Shown piece by piece: positions 45,706 through 55,223 of a stretch of DNA of 64,000 nucleotides (the first letter of the stretch is position 1; each line of letters begins with the position of its first letter). The notes under the pieces were generated by a model. The model was given only the letters and a program-made list of their open reading frames with translations. It was not told where the DNA came from and made no database searches. The translations under genes were made by a program, and so were the position numbers. This stretch comes from Marinobacter denitrificans. Lineage in GTDB: Bacteria; Pseudomonadota; Gammaproteobacteria; Pseudomonadales; Oleiphilaceae. The DNA is taken from assembly GCF_008795955.1 (NCBI RefSeq), contig NZ_VMHN01000001.1, positions 434,001-498,000 on the forward strand. The letters run 5' to 3'.

Positions 45706-46461
45706 ATGAAACCTTTACTACTGAATGCCGACATGGGTGAGAGCTTCGGCCCCTGGGTGATGGGGATGGATCACCATGTCATGCCCCATGTTCACCTGGC
45801 CAATATAGCCTGCGGATTTCACGCCTCGGATCCGGATGTCATGCGGCGCACGGTTCGCATGGCGGCAGAACATTCGGTGGGCATCGGTGCCCACCCGGCC
45901 TACCCGGATCTGGTCGGTTTCGGCCGACGCTCCATGGCTTTTTCAGAGGAGGAAATCGAAAATCTGGTGCTCTATCAGGTAGGCGCGCTGGCGGCCATGT
46001 GTCGGGCCGAAGGCACGGAAATCCGTTATGTGAAACCCCACGGCGCGCTTTACAACGACATGACCCACAAGCCGGAGATATTCAGCGCCGTGGCCCGGGC
46101 CATCAAAGCCTATGGCTCAGGGCTTCCGCTGATGACCCTGGCAACCCGCGACACAAGCTCAATACGTGAACTGGCCCAAGAGCAAGGCCTCACGCTATGG
46201 TTTGAGGCCTTCGCCGACCGTGCCTACGACGCCGACGGCCGGCTGGTTTCCCGGACGCAGCCCGGCGCTGTGCACCACGATCCTGACGTTATTCTTGACC
46301 AGGCCCAGCGCATCGCCACGGGACAACCACTGACCGCCAGCGATGGCAGTGAACTGATCCTGACTGCGGACACCCTGTGTGTCCACGGCGATAACGAAGA
46401 GTCGGTGGCGTCCGTGCGCGCCATCCGCCAGATGCTCAACCAACTTCAAGAACGGGCATGA
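45706..46461 (+). CDS. pxpA: 5-oxoprolinase subunit PxpA (LamB/YcsF family)
   Basis: A 251-residue PxpA, recognised by [50 protein letters not shown] and [13 protein letters not shown]. With PxpB and PxpC it forms the ATP-dependent prokaryotic 5-oxoprolinase that opens 5-oxoproline to glutamate. ATG after GAGAGGGCATC. Its stop overlaps pxpB by four bases. Confidence 0.95.
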   Translation: MKPLLLNADMGESFGPWVMGMDHHVMPHVHLANIACGFHASDPDVMRRTVRMAAEHSVGIGAHPAYPDLVGFGRRSMAFSEEEIENLVLYQVGALAAMCRAEGTEIRYVKPHGALYNDMTHKPEIFSAVARAIKAYGSGLPLMTLATRDTSSIRELAQEQGLTLWFEAFADRAYDADGRLVSRTQPGAVHHDPDVILDQAQRIATGQPLTASDGSELILTADTLCVHGDNEESVASVRAIRQMLNQLQERA

Positions 46462-47183
46462 AACCGACACGCTTACCCTGCCTCGAGCGGGCCGGCCTTG
46501 ACGGCTGGATGGTGCGGCTGTTCGACAGCATCGAGGAAAACAACCTCCTGTGGCTGGCGGCCCTTGCCGAGGAATGCGAGGCCGCCTTCGGCGACACCCT
46601 GGTGGACCTGGTGCCGTCCTACACCACGCTGCTGGTGGTTTTCGATCCGCTTCACATCAGCCCCTGCGAAGCCAGAAAACAACTGCTCGACATACTCGCT
46701 ACGCTGACACCTGCTGAAGCGGGCACCAGCGGAAAACTGCACGAACTGCCCACCTGGTACGACCTGCAGGTAGGCCCTGACCTCCAGCGAGTAGCTGACA
46801 TGTCGGACCTTTCGGTTGAGGCCGTCATTGAAGCCCACAGCGCCCGGGATTATCGCGTGTTTGCGCTCGGCTTCGCGCCCGGGTTTGCCTTTATGGGGCT
46901 ACTGGACCAATCACTGACCTGTCCACGCCTGGATACCCCGCGCCAGAAAGTGCCTGCTGGCAGCGTGGCCATTGCCGGCCAGCAAACCGCCGCCTACCCG
47001 GTAGTGACGCCTGGCGGCTGGAACCTCATTGGCCGTACTCCTGCGCGGTTATTTGACAGGAACCGCGAAGGGTTAAGCCTGCTGAGAGTCGGCGACCGCG
47101 TGCGTTTTGTGCCGGTGAATCAGGACACTTTCGAGGCAGAGGGTGGCGAGACCACACTCACAAACGGGGGCCCGGCGAAATGA
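46458..47183 (+). CDS. pxpB: 5-oxoprolinase subunit PxpB
   Basis: A 241-residue PxpB (KipI, allophanate-hydrolase subunit 1 family). It has [46 protein letters not shown] and [16 protein letters not shown], the standard family blocks. It acts with PxpA and PxpC in the cytosol; overlaps both neighbours by four bases. Confidence 0.95.
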   Translation: MKPTRLPCLERAGLDGWMVRLFDSIEENNLLWLAALAEECEAAFGDTLVDLVPSYTTLLVVFDPLHISPCEARKQLLDILATLTPAEAGTSGKLHELPTWYDLQVGPDLQRVADMSDLSVEAVIEAHSARDYRVFALGFAPGFAFMGLLDQSLTCPRLDTPRQKVPAGSVAIAGQQTAAYPVVTPGGWNLIGRTPARLFDRNREGLSLLRVGDRVRFVPVNQDTFEAEGGETTLTNGGPAK

Positions 47184-48118
47184 GCGAAAGTCACCTCACA
47201 GGATTTCGCGTCTCCCGCGCTGGCCCGCTTGCACTGCTGCAGGATGCCGGCCGTTTCGGAGTCCGCCATCTGGGCGTCACCCAAGGTGGGCCGGCCGACC
47301 TACACGCCTGGGCCTGGGCCAACCGCCTGGCAGGCAACACCTGGGGCACCGCCGTGCTGGAAATCACCTTTGGTGGGCTGGAGCTGGTGGCGGAGCGGGA
47401 TCTGACCATTGCGCTGACGGGCGCCAACCTGGGCGTCAGGCACAATCAACAAGCCGCGCCCATGTGGCGAACATTGGCCATCCGTGCGGGGGACAGGCTT
47501 GCTTTTGGCACGCCGGTTAACGGCTTACGTGCTTATCTGGCGGTTGCCGGAGGTTTCCGCGGTGAGACTGTCATGGGAAGCGCCGCCTGCGTGGTAAGGG
47601 AACAGCTCGGCGGATTTGACGGGCAGGGAACCAGCCTGCGTGAGGGCGATACACTCACTGTGAACGAAGCGGACAGCATTCCGGCCGATCAGATTGCGCC
47701 GGAATCGGAACAGCGGGATTACCGGCAGACAACCACACTGAACCTGCTTCCGGGTGCCCAGATAGCGGCCTTTACTGGCAGAAGCCTGTTTGATGCGTTC
47801 AATTCCGAATGGGAGGTGGACCAGCGTGCAGACCGTATGGGCGTACGCCTGACCGGCCCCAGACTCCAGTGCACTATCAGCTCACTGGTGTCGGAAGGGA
47901 TTTCACTGGGCGCCGTTCAGGTACCACCGGATGGCCAGCCAATCGCCCTGCTGAACGACCGGCAGACCATTGGCGGCTACCCGCGCCTGGGCAATCTCAC
48001 ACCGTTGGCCGCCAGCCTCCTGGCCCAGTGCATGCCTGGGCAGACGGTTCGCCTCAGAGCTGCCGGCATAGACAGCGCGCTGCGACAACACCGACAGTTT
48101 CTTCACTCGTTGCGCTGA
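47180..48118 (+). CDS. pxpC: 5-oxoprolinase subunit PxpC
   Basis: A 312-residue PxpC (KipA, allophanate-hydrolase subunit 2 family). Blocks seen are LQDAGRFGVRHLGVTQGGPAD, VLEITFGGLEL, LAVAGGFRG and, later, SEGISLGAVQVPPDGQPIALLNDRQTIGGYPRLG. It completes the 5-oxoprolinase. It ends the operon, convergent with efpL ten bases on. Confidence 0.95.
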   Translation: MSESHLTGFRVSRAGPLALLQDAGRFGVRHLGVTQGGPADLHAWAWANRLAGNTWGTAVLEITFGGLELVAERDLTIALTGANLGVRHNQQAAPMWRTLAIRAGDRLAFGTPVNGLRAYLAVAGGFRGETVMGSAACVVREQLGGFDGQGTSLREGDTLTVNEADSIPADQIAPESEQRDYRQTTTLNLLPGAQIAAFTGRSLFDAFNSEWEVDQRADRMGVRLTGPRLQCTISSLVSEGISLGAVQVPPDGQPIALLNDRQTIGGYPRLGNLTPLAASLLAQCMPGQTVRLRAAGIDSALRQHRQFLHSLR

Positions 48119-48127
48119 TCCGTACCC

Positions 48128-48694
48128 TCAGGCCCGGCCCAAGAACCGGCGCTCTTCCACATTGATTTTGATCCGGTCGCCTGTGGAAATATGTTCCGGC
48201 ACCTGAATAACAAGGCCCGTGGTTAGCCTGGCAGGTTTGGTCCGTGCCGTTGCAGATCCGCCTTTGACGGAGGGATCGGTTTCCTCAATGACAAGGTCCA
48301 CCGTCGGGGGCAAATCCAGCGCCACGGGCGCATCGCTTACAAGAATAACCATCAAGCCCTGAGTATCCTCGTTGATGAACAGCAACTCATCAGCAATGGC
48401 CTCGCCATTCAGGCTGTACTGGGTGAAGTCTTCGGTATCCATGAAGACGTATTCTTCGCCGTCTGAATAGGAGAACGTGGCCGGCCTGCGGACCAGGTCA
48501 GCCAGATTCAGCATGTCGGAATCCTTGAACGTCTGGTCGATCTTGTAACCGGTCACTACGTCGTAAAGCCGCATGCGATAAAGACTGCCGCCGGCTCTTC
48601 CCTGGGGCACTGACCGCTCGATGTCCTTGACGAAGTAAACGCCACCCTCGTATTCAACTGCGGAATTCTTCTTGATTTCACCTGCTTTTGGCAT
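48128..48694 (-). CDS. efpL: EF-P paralogue EfpL (YeiP)
   Basis: A 188-residue elongation factor P-like protein. Domain I holds the extended loop [15 protein letters not shown] where EF-P has its modified Lys region. [11 protein letters not shown] (domain II) and [31 protein letters not shown] (domain III, in sections) match YeiP. EfpL relieves ribosome stalling at proline-rich and other motifs. I start at ATG 48694 ([10 protein letters not shown]) after GGAAG; the frame opens 27 codons earlier without family sequence. Confidence 0.93.
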   Translation of the reverse strand: MPKAGEIKKNSAVEYEGGVYFVKDIERSVPQGRAGGSLYRMRLYDVVTGYKIDQTFKDSDMLNLADLVRRPATFSYSDGEEYVFMDTEDFTQYSLNGEAIADELLFINEDTQGLMVILVSDAPVALDLPPTVDLVIEETDPSVKGGSATARTKPARLTTGLVIQVPEHISTGDRIKINVEERRFLGRA

Positions 48695-48781
48695 TGCTAC
48701 TGCTTCCAGTATATAAAATGGGACAAATACGATGCTGATATACCACGAAGCCGGCTCTCTGGCGATAGCCAGCAAGCGGAC

Positions 48782-49813
48782 TCAGGCCACCAGTGCACGC
48801 ACGTCTGCAAGAAAACGATCCACCTGCTCCGAGCTGGTCGACCATGAACACATCAGACGGGCGCTGCCACCAATGAAGTTGTAGAAATTCCACCCCTTCG
48901 CCCGCAAAGCGGCCTGCACCGGCTCCGGCATCTCCACGAAAACACCATTCACCTGCCTGGGATAACGAAGCCTGATACCCGGCAGCCCCTGAAGTCCCTT
49001 CTCAAGCCGTTCTGCACACGCGTTGGCGTGGCGGGCATTCTGCAGCCATACATCCCCTTCCAGCAGCCCGCACCAGGGTGCAGAAATGTATCGCATCTTG
49101 GAGGCCAGCTGCCCAGCCTGTTTACAGCGCCACTCGAAGTCTTCGGCCAGTTCGTGATTGAAGAACACCACTGCCTCACCCATCGCCAGGCCATTCTTGG
49201 TGCCCGAGAAGCACAACACGTCCACCCCGGCCTTCCAGGTGATCTCGGACGGATGCACATCCAGCGCTGCCACTGCGTTGGCGAAGCGGGCGCCATCCAT
49301 ATGGATATTCAGCTTGTAGCGATCCGCCACTTCCCGGATGGCCCGCAGCTCCTCGGGGGTGTAGACCGTGCCCACCTCGGTGGCCTGGGTCAGGCTCAGG
49401 GCCTTGGGTTTGGGATAGTGGATATCGCTGCGCTTGGTGACCAGATGCTCAATGCTTTGCGGTGTGAGTTTGCCGTCGGCGCCCTGCCCTAACAGTAACT
49501 TAGCGCCGTTTGAGGCGTACTCGGGGCCACCACATTCATCGGTCTCTATGTGCGCGAGCTCATGGCAGATAACACTGTGAAAGGACTGGCCGATGGAGGC
49601 CAGGGCAAGCGAGTTGGCGGCGGTGCCATTGAACACAAAGTAGACATCGCAATCCGTGTCAAACAGAGTTCGAAGATCATCCGCCGCCCGCTGTGTCCAG
49701 CGGTCCTCGCCGTAGGCCGGCTCATCGGAACAATTCGCCTCGGCCATCGCCTTCCAGGCTTGTGGGCACACCCCGCTGTAGTTATCGCTGGCGAACTGCT
49801 CGGACTCTGACAC
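48782..49813 (-). CDS. ltaE: Low-specificity L-threonine aldolase
   Basis: A 343-residue PLP enzyme of the threonine aldolase family. It has FASDNYSGVCPQAWKAM at the start, VFNGTAANSLAL, HMDGARFANAVAAL and VLCFSGTKNGLAMGEAVV with the PLP Lys. It cleaves threonine or allo-threonine to glycine and acetaldehyde. Start is GTG at 49813 with AAGGAG seven bases before. The crotonase gene lies about 55 bases upstream on the same strand. Confidence 0.9.
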   Translation of the reverse strand: MSESEQFASDNYSGVCPQAWKAMAEANCSDEPAYGEDRWTQRAADDLRTLFDTDCDVYFVFNGTAANSLALASIGQSFHSVICHELAHIETDECGGPEYASNGAKLLLGQGADGKLTPQSIEHLVTKRSDIHYPKPKALSLTQATEVGTVYTPEELRAIREVADRYKLNIHMDGARFANAVAALDVHPSEITWKAGVDVLCFSGTKNGLAMGEAVVFFNHELAEDFEWRCKQAGQLASKMRYISAPWCGLLEGDVWLQNARHANACAERLEKGLQGLPGIRLRYPRQVNGVFVEMPEPVQAALRAKGWNFYNFIGGSARLMCSWSTSSEQVDRFLADVRALVA

Positions 49814-49867
49814 GACGTTGCTCCTTCATCGCTCGGGTGATAGGCCGCACCATACGGCCCATTCTGT

Positions 49868-50566
49868 TCAGCTCATCAATCCCAGGTGTTCTGCATCCTT
49901 AAGGATACAATCATCCAGCAGCTCGAGATACGCAGCCTTGGCCTTACGCTTGGTCTGCTCGTGAGCCTTCATGTTCAGCTTCCGGAACTGCTGGGCCACA
50001 TCATTCGCCCTTTCCTTAAGCTGCTCCGGCGCAACCACCTCATCCAGGAAACCGGCTTCAATGGCTCCTTTGGGGCTAAAAATTTCCGCGTTGATCACGG
50101 AACGGTAAAAATGGGACGGCGACAGGCGATGCCGCGCAATTTCGATACCGGCATGGTGCATGGTCATGCCGATGGCCACCTCGTTCAGGCCCAGCTTGAA
50201 ATCACCCTCGATACCAATGCGGTAATCCACCGACAGGAGAATGAACGCGCCCTTGGCAATGGCGTGGCCACTGCAGGCACCGATTATCGGCAGCGGGAAG
50301 GCTGCCAGGCGACGGGTGAAGCGGGAACCCACCGTGACCAGCGCGGAGGCTTCCTTCGGCCCCTTCTGCATTTCCTTCAGGTCGTAGCCGCCGGAAAGAA
50401 TACCGGGCTGCCCTGTCAGGATCACCACTGCCTTGTCTTCCTCGGCCCGGTCAAGAGCGTGATTGAGCGCTTCAAATACTTCGTGGCTCAGCGCGTTTGC
50501 CTTGCCGTTGCTGATAGTGATCGTGGCAACGCCATCTTCCAATTGATAATTTACAAGGTCCGTCAC
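49868..50566 (-). CDS. Enoyl-CoA hydratase/isomerase (crotonase) family protein
   Basis: A 232-residue crotonase-fold protein: AVVILTGQPGILSGGYDLKEM and PIIGACSGHAIAKGAFILLSVDYRIG form the oxyanion and acyl-CoA sites. The usual catalytic Glu region reads KLGLNEVAIGMTMHHAG. It is shorter than typical ECH (about 257) and lacks the late helix. Substrate unknown. Start is GTG at 50566 after AGAGGA. Confidence 0.87.
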   Translation of the reverse strand: MTDLVNYQLEDGVATITISNGKANALSHEVFEALNHALDRAEEDKAVVILTGQPGILSGGYDLKEMQKGPKEASALVTVGSRFTRRLAAFPLPIIGACSGHAIAKGAFILLSVDYRIGIEGDFKLGLNEVAIGMTMHHAGIEIARHRLSPSHFYRSVINAEIFSPKGAIEAGFLDEVVAPEQLKERANDVAQQFRKLNMKAHEQTKRKAKAAYLELLDDCILKDAEHLGLMS

Positions 50567-50628
50567 CGGATTGTCCTCTTGCTGAAGTTGAATTTTTAGG
50601 TGGCGAACTTTGCCACCTTCTGCATGAA

Positions 50629-53202
50629 CTAGCCACTCCCGGGCACGCGTTGTGCTTTTCGGTACATCCAGGCGAGGCCCAACAACGCCAGCCCCAGCCC
50701 CATGAACGCAGCCACTCGCCAGAGGCCCTGTAGCCCGGCCATGTCGATCAGGAATATCTTGCCAATCACTATTCCCAGCAAGGCCATGCCGGCCTTATAG
50801 AGCACTGCATTGTCGCGCCTTGTGGCATGAAGTATGGCGACAATGGCGTACAGCATACCCACTACCGAATAGCTGTACAGCTCACCCTCTGAAACACCAT
50901 AAGTCAACGCCATTTCACTTCCCTGCCACAGCTGACGGATTTCCAGTGCAGTAAACAGCAGTATGCATGCGGCCGCCCCGCACAGGGACCAGAAACGGGG
51001 CGCAAGCCGGGGAAAGCGACTTGCGAGCAGCGCCAGCAACACCGGCCCGCCAAAGGCAGGTAACAGCATATTGAATATCGCCGTATCACCAATGGCGCTG
51101 CCCCCCCACCAGGGATTGAGCACAGTAACGAGAGTGAGATAACTCAGCGTGGAGAGGCTGAGCAGAATCCACGAAAACAACCGGTAGAGCCAGCCCAGTG
51201 ACTGGCTTGCCCCTGCGCGCACCATGTAGGTCACGCTCAGCGCACCCCAGAGCAAGGTGTTGATGGTTGCCTCGGTGAAACTGTACTCACGGGCAAATAT
51301 ATCGCCATCATAGAGCCAGTAGCGCATTTCCGCGCCCAGGAACAACACCAGCAAGTGCAATGTTGCCCCTTCAAGCCACGGACGGATGCCCCTGTTCCTG
51401 CCGGCCATCCAGGTAGCGATGCCGGCAAACAGGGCGGCTCCGCCATAGGTCCACAGGGGCCAGTGCACCGTGGTGTCGTAGTCCTGCAACCATGGATTGA
51501 AGGTCAGCCGCGCAACCACCAGGGCCAGCGCGATTTTCAACAGCAGGTACAGTTCCGGCATCTCATAACGGCGTGCCAGCCAGGTCAGAGTGACGAACTG
51601 GACAGAGAGCGCCAGTGTCAGAGACCCTTCCCGGAACAGCATAACGGCCGCCAGGGAGTAGCTGATGTGTGCCGCCAGCACGGCCCAGACAACGCCTCCC
51701 CGATAACGCTCAAGCCCTTCCAGTTTCCACGCCAGAACGCCGTACCCACCGCCGATCAACAGCATCGCCACCGACCAGCTGAAAGACGTTTGGTAGCCGT
51801 GAAGCAGCAACCAGCCCAGAACCAGCCAAACCAGTGGCGACAGAAACGTTAATGATGCCCATCGCCGCTGATCGCTTTGGCGGACCCAGTGCCACAACCC
51901 AAGACCAAGAGTGATGATGGCTGCAGCAACCAGATAGGAAAGGAAGTGGCCCTGATGCTCCAGCGGCATCTGCGTGAGGTATAGCGTGTCTGCATTATGG
52001 CGAGCGCTGTAACCCAGCCAGCCAGCCGCATTGACCAGTACCGCGCCCCAGGGAAGAAACCAGAGGGCCCCACGGCTCTGGGGCACCAGTGCGGCCACTG
52101 GCAGGATCAGCAGCCAGCTCCAGAACAGCGGGCTGGCTACCTGCTGATCAACCATCGAGATGCCCCAGACAACCAGCAACGATACCAGAAGCTCCCGCAC
52201 CCGTGGTGCATCTGCTTTTACGAAGCCCGGCAGGACCGCAAAGGCCAGAAACAAACCAGCGATATACCAGGCGGAAGCCGCGCTGATAGCGGCGGAGGAC
52301 GCGGTAATCAGCCACCATAAAAGCGCACCACTCAGGGTCGCGTACCACAGCCAGTCACGGTACACGTAGCGCATCAACAGCAGCGAACTGAGGGTAATCA
52401 GGAAACTGTAAGACAGCACGAACGCCACGCTGCCGTCATCGCCACCGATCAGCAAAGGCACCAGGTAGGCGCCGCTCAACCCCATGACTGCCAGCAAAGG
52501 GCCGTGAACCAGTGCCAACACCATGGTGGCCAGCGATACCAACGCCAGGCCCGCCAGCCCCATCGCTGGGGTAACCAGTCCATAGTGGTGTACACCGGCC
52601 AGCAACGCTGCATAGAGCGTAATACTGCCCCCACCTGCCAGGGCAGCGAATACCTGATCCGCCCCCTGGTTACGGCGGCGCAGATATTCGGCCCCGGCAT
52701 GCAACGCGATGCCACTTGCCACAGCCATGACCAGTTGCAGTATAGGGCCGATAAGCCCGGCATTTATGGAATGGCTGACCATGAATATTCCTGCCAGGGC
52801 CACACTCAGGCCACCAAGCCATACCATCCAGTTCTCTTTCAGAGCCTGGGCCAGACGGGAAGACGTGCTCACACCCAGTCGATCACTGGCTGTCGGACGG
52901 GCCGAAGCCGCCCAACCATCCGTCGATGACGTTTCCGGGGCCGATCGGCGTTCCGTCAGAGGCTGCGCGGTTGCCGCGGGCGCTTCGGGCTCGTCCAGCT
53001 CCAGTGTGAGGGGCTGATCCCCCTGCGCCATCTGGCGTCTGACCCCGGCGACTTCCTCCCGCAGCGCTGAGAGTTCACGCTCCATCGACGACATGCGAGC
53101 CGCCTGATCGCCATGCCGGCGAAAGGCGAGGAAGCCGAGGACCGAACCGACAGGAACAAGTACCGCAACGGCAAAAACCAGGATGATGAGTAATACTTCC
53201 AA
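50629..53202 (-). CDS. DUF2339 multi-helix membrane protein
   Basis: An 857-residue protein of the DUF2339 family: one N-terminal helix, a short coiled coil (about 35-60), a Pro/Ala-rich linker, then more than twenty hydrophobic helices. Segments such as LKENWMVWLGGLSVALAGIFMVSHSI, EYLRRRNQGADQVFAALAGGG and a late RVAAFMGLGLALLGLAWMYRK are typical. It is predicted to sit in the inner membrane; function unknown. I prefer the TTG at 53202 (after AAGGGG), as the ATG at 53238 lies within the DUF2750 gene. That choice is moderate. Confidence 0.8.
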   Translation of the reverse strand: MEVLLIILVFAVAVLVPVGSVLGFLAFRRHGDQAARMSSMERELSALREEVAGVRRQMAQGDQPLTLELDEPEAPAATAQPLTERRSAPETSSTDGWAASARPTASDRLGVSTSSRLAQALKENWMVWLGGLSVALAGIFMVSHSINAGLIGPILQLVMAVASGIALHAGAEYLRRRNQGADQVFAALAGGGSITLYAALLAGVHHYGLVTPAMGLAGLALVSLATMVLALVHGPLLAVMGLSGAYLVPLLIGGDDGSVAFVLSYSFLITLSSLLLMRYVYRDWLWYATLSGALLWWLITASSAAISAASAWYIAGLFLAFAVLPGFVKADAPRVRELLVSLLVVWGISMVDQQVASPLFWSWLLILPVAALVPQSRGALWFLPWGAVLVNAAGWLGYSARHNADTLYLTQMPLEHQGHFLSYLVAAAIITLGLGLWHWVRQSDQRRWASLTFLSPLVWLVLGWLLLHGYQTSFSWSVAMLLIGGGYGVLAWKLEGLERYRGGVVWAVLAAHISYSLAAVMLFREGSLTLALSVQFVTLTWLARRYEMPELYLLLKIALALVVARLTFNPWLQDYDTTVHWPLWTYGGAALFAGIATWMAGRNRGIRPWLEGATLHLLVLFLGAEMRYWLYDGDIFAREYSFTEATINTLLWGALSVTYMVRAGASQSLGWLYRLFSWILLSLSTLSYLTLVTVLNPWWGGSAIGDTAIFNMLLPAFGGPVLLALLASRFPRLAPRFWSLCGAAACILLFTALEIRQLWQGSEMALTYGVSEGELYSYSVVGMLYAIVAILHATRRDNAVLYKAGMALLGIVIGKIFLIDMAGLQGLWRVAAFMGLGLALLGLAWMYRKAQRVPGSG

Positions 53203-53218
53203 GCCCTTTTCCCCTTCT

Positions 53219-53602
53219 TCAGAAGCTTGACATCTCATCCTGAAGATCGCGCTTCAGCTCCTCCGGTTCTGTTATCCACAGGGTGTCGTCAAGCCCGGGA
53301 AACACTCCAACTTCCAGTCCGTCCCGGGTCAGGCCGGGCACCCATTTTTTGAAAAAGTCGGGCAGGGAAATACTTTTCGGAGAGAGGTCACCGGAGGCTT
53401 TCGCGTACTCAGCCGCAAAGGCTGCACTGGGCCAAACCGGCAGATGAGCAATAGCCCCGTCTTCTGATTCGATTTTCAGAAAGCGATTTTCCGTATTTAC
53501 CAGAATCCAGATTTCCCGCTCTTCACCAACCAGCCCCAGGAAGTAGTCGTATCGCTCCTCACCATTCATTTCGAGGATCTGGCTCAGTTCGTCATTGCTC
53601 AT
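53219..53602 (-). CDS. DUF2750 family protein
   Basis: A 127-residue soluble acidic protein of the DUF2750 family, with RYDYFLGLVGEEREIWILVN, LPVWPSAAFAAEY and SISLPDFFKKWVPGLTRDGLEVGVFPG. Function unknown. I start at ATG 53602; the frame opens 43 codons higher without family sequence. It precedes the DUF2339 gene by 16 bases and is likely co-transcribed. Confidence 0.82.
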   Translation of the reverse strand: MSNDELSQILEMNGEERYDYFLGLVGEEREIWILVNTENRFLKIESEDGAIAHLPVWPSAAFAAEYAKASGDLSPKSISLPDFFKKWVPGLTRDGLEVGVFPGLDDTLWITEPEELKRDLQDEMSSF

Positions 53603-53778
53603 CGTATGGGCTTCCCGGTTTTGATTGGTCAGTAAGTCGATTGCGCACAATTCTAGCGGACAGACACGTTCTTGGGATAGCGGACCCCGGATTTCATTCT
53701 GTGATTCACACACGGAAATCCGCCGCGGCAATGAATTACAATGCGAAACAAAACTTTACAAACAAAAAGGAAAGAATG

Positions 53779-54378
53779 ATGAATAAACTTGGCCGGATAG
53801 CTTGCAGTGCGGCACTACTCCTCTCACCTTATTTCGCGCAGGCAACTGTGCTCGATTTTGAAAACCTCTCTCCCGGTGAAATAGAGAACGGTTACGGTGG
53901 ACTTGCCTGGGACAACTGGGGATTAATGCCGAAAAGCACCTGCCAGTATGGATATTGCAATTCAGTGACCTCTGGCGGCTGGTCTGCCTATAACTTTTCC
54001 GGCGAGAACGCCACCATATCCAGCGCCACCACATTTGATTTCTACGGTGTAAATCTTACCGCAGCGTTTCATGACAATCTTTCCGTGAACGTGAAGGGTT
54101 ATCAGAGTGGCCAGTTAACCCATAATCAGACTGTTGGTGTAAATACACTCGATGCTCGATGGTTCGACTTTGATTTCATTGGCATCGACACTTTGGTATT
54201 CAGTGCGTTCGGATCGGACGTCAACAATCGGGACTCCGCCCGGGGAAGCAACTTCGCTATTGATGATTTCTCCTTCAGGCATTCAGCGGCTTCTGTTCCG
54301 GAACCTTCCTCATTTCTGATTATGGCTGCGGGTATGGCACTGCTGGCCGGCTTCCGTCGACAGGCCGGTCAACACTAG
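53779..54378 (+). CDS. PEP-CTERM sorting-domain protein
   Basis: A 199-residue secreted protein. It has a signal peptide (MNKLGRIACSAALLLSPYFAQA), a beta-rich middle that looks like a jelly-roll (VLDFENLSPGEIENGYGG, TFDFYGVNLTAAF, SRGSNFAIDDFSF-like end) and a C-terminal VPEPSSFLIMAAGMALLAGFRRQ. The PEP motif, helix and basic tail mark it for exosortase EpsH-type sorting. No exosortase is in the window. Base composition looks lower in G+C than its neighbours. ATG 53776 and 53779 are both possible; 53779 has better spacing from AAGGAA. Confidence 0.85.
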   Translation: MNKLGRIACSAALLLSPYFAQATVLDFENLSPGEIENGYGGLAWDNWGLMPKSTCQYGYCNSVTSGGWSAYNFSGENATISSATTFDFYGVNLTAAFHDNLSVNVKGYQSGQLTHNQTVGVNTLDARWFDFDFIGIDTLVFSAFGSDVNNRDSARGSNFAIDDFSFRHSAASVPEPSSFLIMAAGMALLAGFRRQAGQH

Positions 54379-54417
54379 CAGCTGTTACAAACATACTCTG
54401 CGCGGTTTCAGCTGCTA
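54376..54417 (+). terminator. Possible terminator hairpin after PEP-CTERM gene
   Basis: TAGCAGCTG (54376-54384) and CAGCTGCTA (54409-54417) form a nine-base perfect inverted repeat with a 24-base loop, starting at the stop codon. No T-run follows, so it may be an end-of-message stem. Confidence 0.4.
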
Positions 54418-54486
54418 CACTGGAAACTTCCGGGGCCCCAGAGGCCCTGAATATGGTTCCACAAGCGCGCTCACAAGGAAATTGGA

Positions 54487-54690
54487 ATGGGAAGCACGAA
54501 AGTCATTGGCCTGGTTCTTCTGGTGGTAGGCATTGCTCTGCTCTACTTCGGCTATCAATCCACACAGTCAGCCGGCGACCAGATAACAGAGGCATTCACC
54601 GGCCGCTTTACGGATGAAACCATGTGGTACCTGATTGGTGGCGCCGCAGCCGTTGTTGCGGGTGGATTCCTGGCGTTCGTCAGAAAATAA
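54487..54690 (+). CDS. DUF3185 family small membrane protein
   Basis: A 67-residue protein with two hydrophobic helices (KVIGLVLLVVGIALLYFGYQ and TMWYLIGGAAAVVAGGFLAFV) around a hydrophilic SAGDQITEAFTGRFTDE, the DUF3185 pattern. Often found with stress-related small membrane proteins. The ATG at 54487 follows AAGGAAATTGGA. The DUF3096 gene follows 21 bases later. Confidence 0.85.
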   Translation: MGSTKVIGLVLLVVGIALLYFGYQSTQSAGDQITEAFTGRFTDETMWYLIGGAAAVVAGGFLAFVRK

Positions 54691-54711
54691 TCACTACAGG
54701 AGACCAGTCGT

Positions 54712-54855
54712 ATGACACTTCACCTTGAACTTGCACCTCTCATCAGCCTTGGTGCGGGCATTGCCATACTGGTATTTCCAAAGCTGCTCAACTACATCGT
54801 GGCAGGCTACCTGATCGTTCTGGGAGTGCTGGGATTGCTCGGGCATTCCTTCTGA
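54712..54855 (+). CDS. DUF3096 family small membrane protein
   Basis: A 47-residue protein made almost wholly of two hydrophobic segments, LISLGAGIAILVFPKLLNYI and VAGYLIVLGVLGLLG, which is the DUF3096 pattern. ATG at 54712 follows AGGAGACCAGTCGT. It is probably in one operon with the DUF3185 gene. Role unknown. Confidence 0.8.
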   Translation: MTLHLELAPLISLGAGIAILVFPKLLNYIVAGYLIVLGVLGLLGHSF

Positions 54856-54870
54856 GGGCATAAAGCCAGT

Positions 54871-54897
54871 GCCCGGGCAGAGTTACTTGTCCCGGGC
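54871..54897. terminator. Bidirectional hairpin between DUF3096 and SelW-like genes
   Basis: GCCCGGG (54871-54877) pairs with CCCGGGC (54891-54897) around a 13-base loop, between two convergent stop codons at 54855 and 54899. It should limit read-through in both directions, though no long T-run is present. Confidence 0.55.
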
Positions 54898-54898
54898 T

Positions 54899-55171
54899 TC
54901 AACGATCCACGTGACCGAGGGAACGTTCAGGGTCGATTTCATCCCGCACCAGCTGCTTGAGTACCTTGATCTCCGGAAAACCCTGTTGTTCCTTGCGGGA
55001 CCAGATGCGCTTGCCGTTAACCCACACCTCGAAAATGCCGCCGCTTCCCGGATGCAGGGCCAGCGAATCCAGTTCGCCTTCAAAGGTGGTCAGCAGCTCC
55101 TGTGCCATCCACGCCGAGCGAAGCAGCCAGCGGCACCCTGTGCAGTAATGGATATCAACTCTGTTTGTCAT
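54899..55171 (-). CDS. SelT/SelW/SelH (Rdx) family protein
   Basis: A 90-residue thioredoxin-like protein with HYCTGCRWLLRSAWMAQELL, a CxxC in the place of the CxxU of selenoprotein W, and SGGIFEVWVNGKRIWSRKEQQGFPE. The family acts in thiol redox; partners are unknown. No selenocysteine codon is used. It lies 52 bases downstream of the EamA gene on the same strand. Confidence 0.88.
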   Translation of the reverse strand: MTNRVDIHYCTGCRWLLRSAWMAQELLTTFEGELDSLALHPGSGGIFEVWVNGKRIWSRKEQQGFPEIKVLKQLVRDEIDPERSLGHVDR

Positions 55172-55223
55172 TGGGCACGTCCATTTTCCCTAAAACGTTT
55201 TCGTTAACAGTATACAGCAGACA

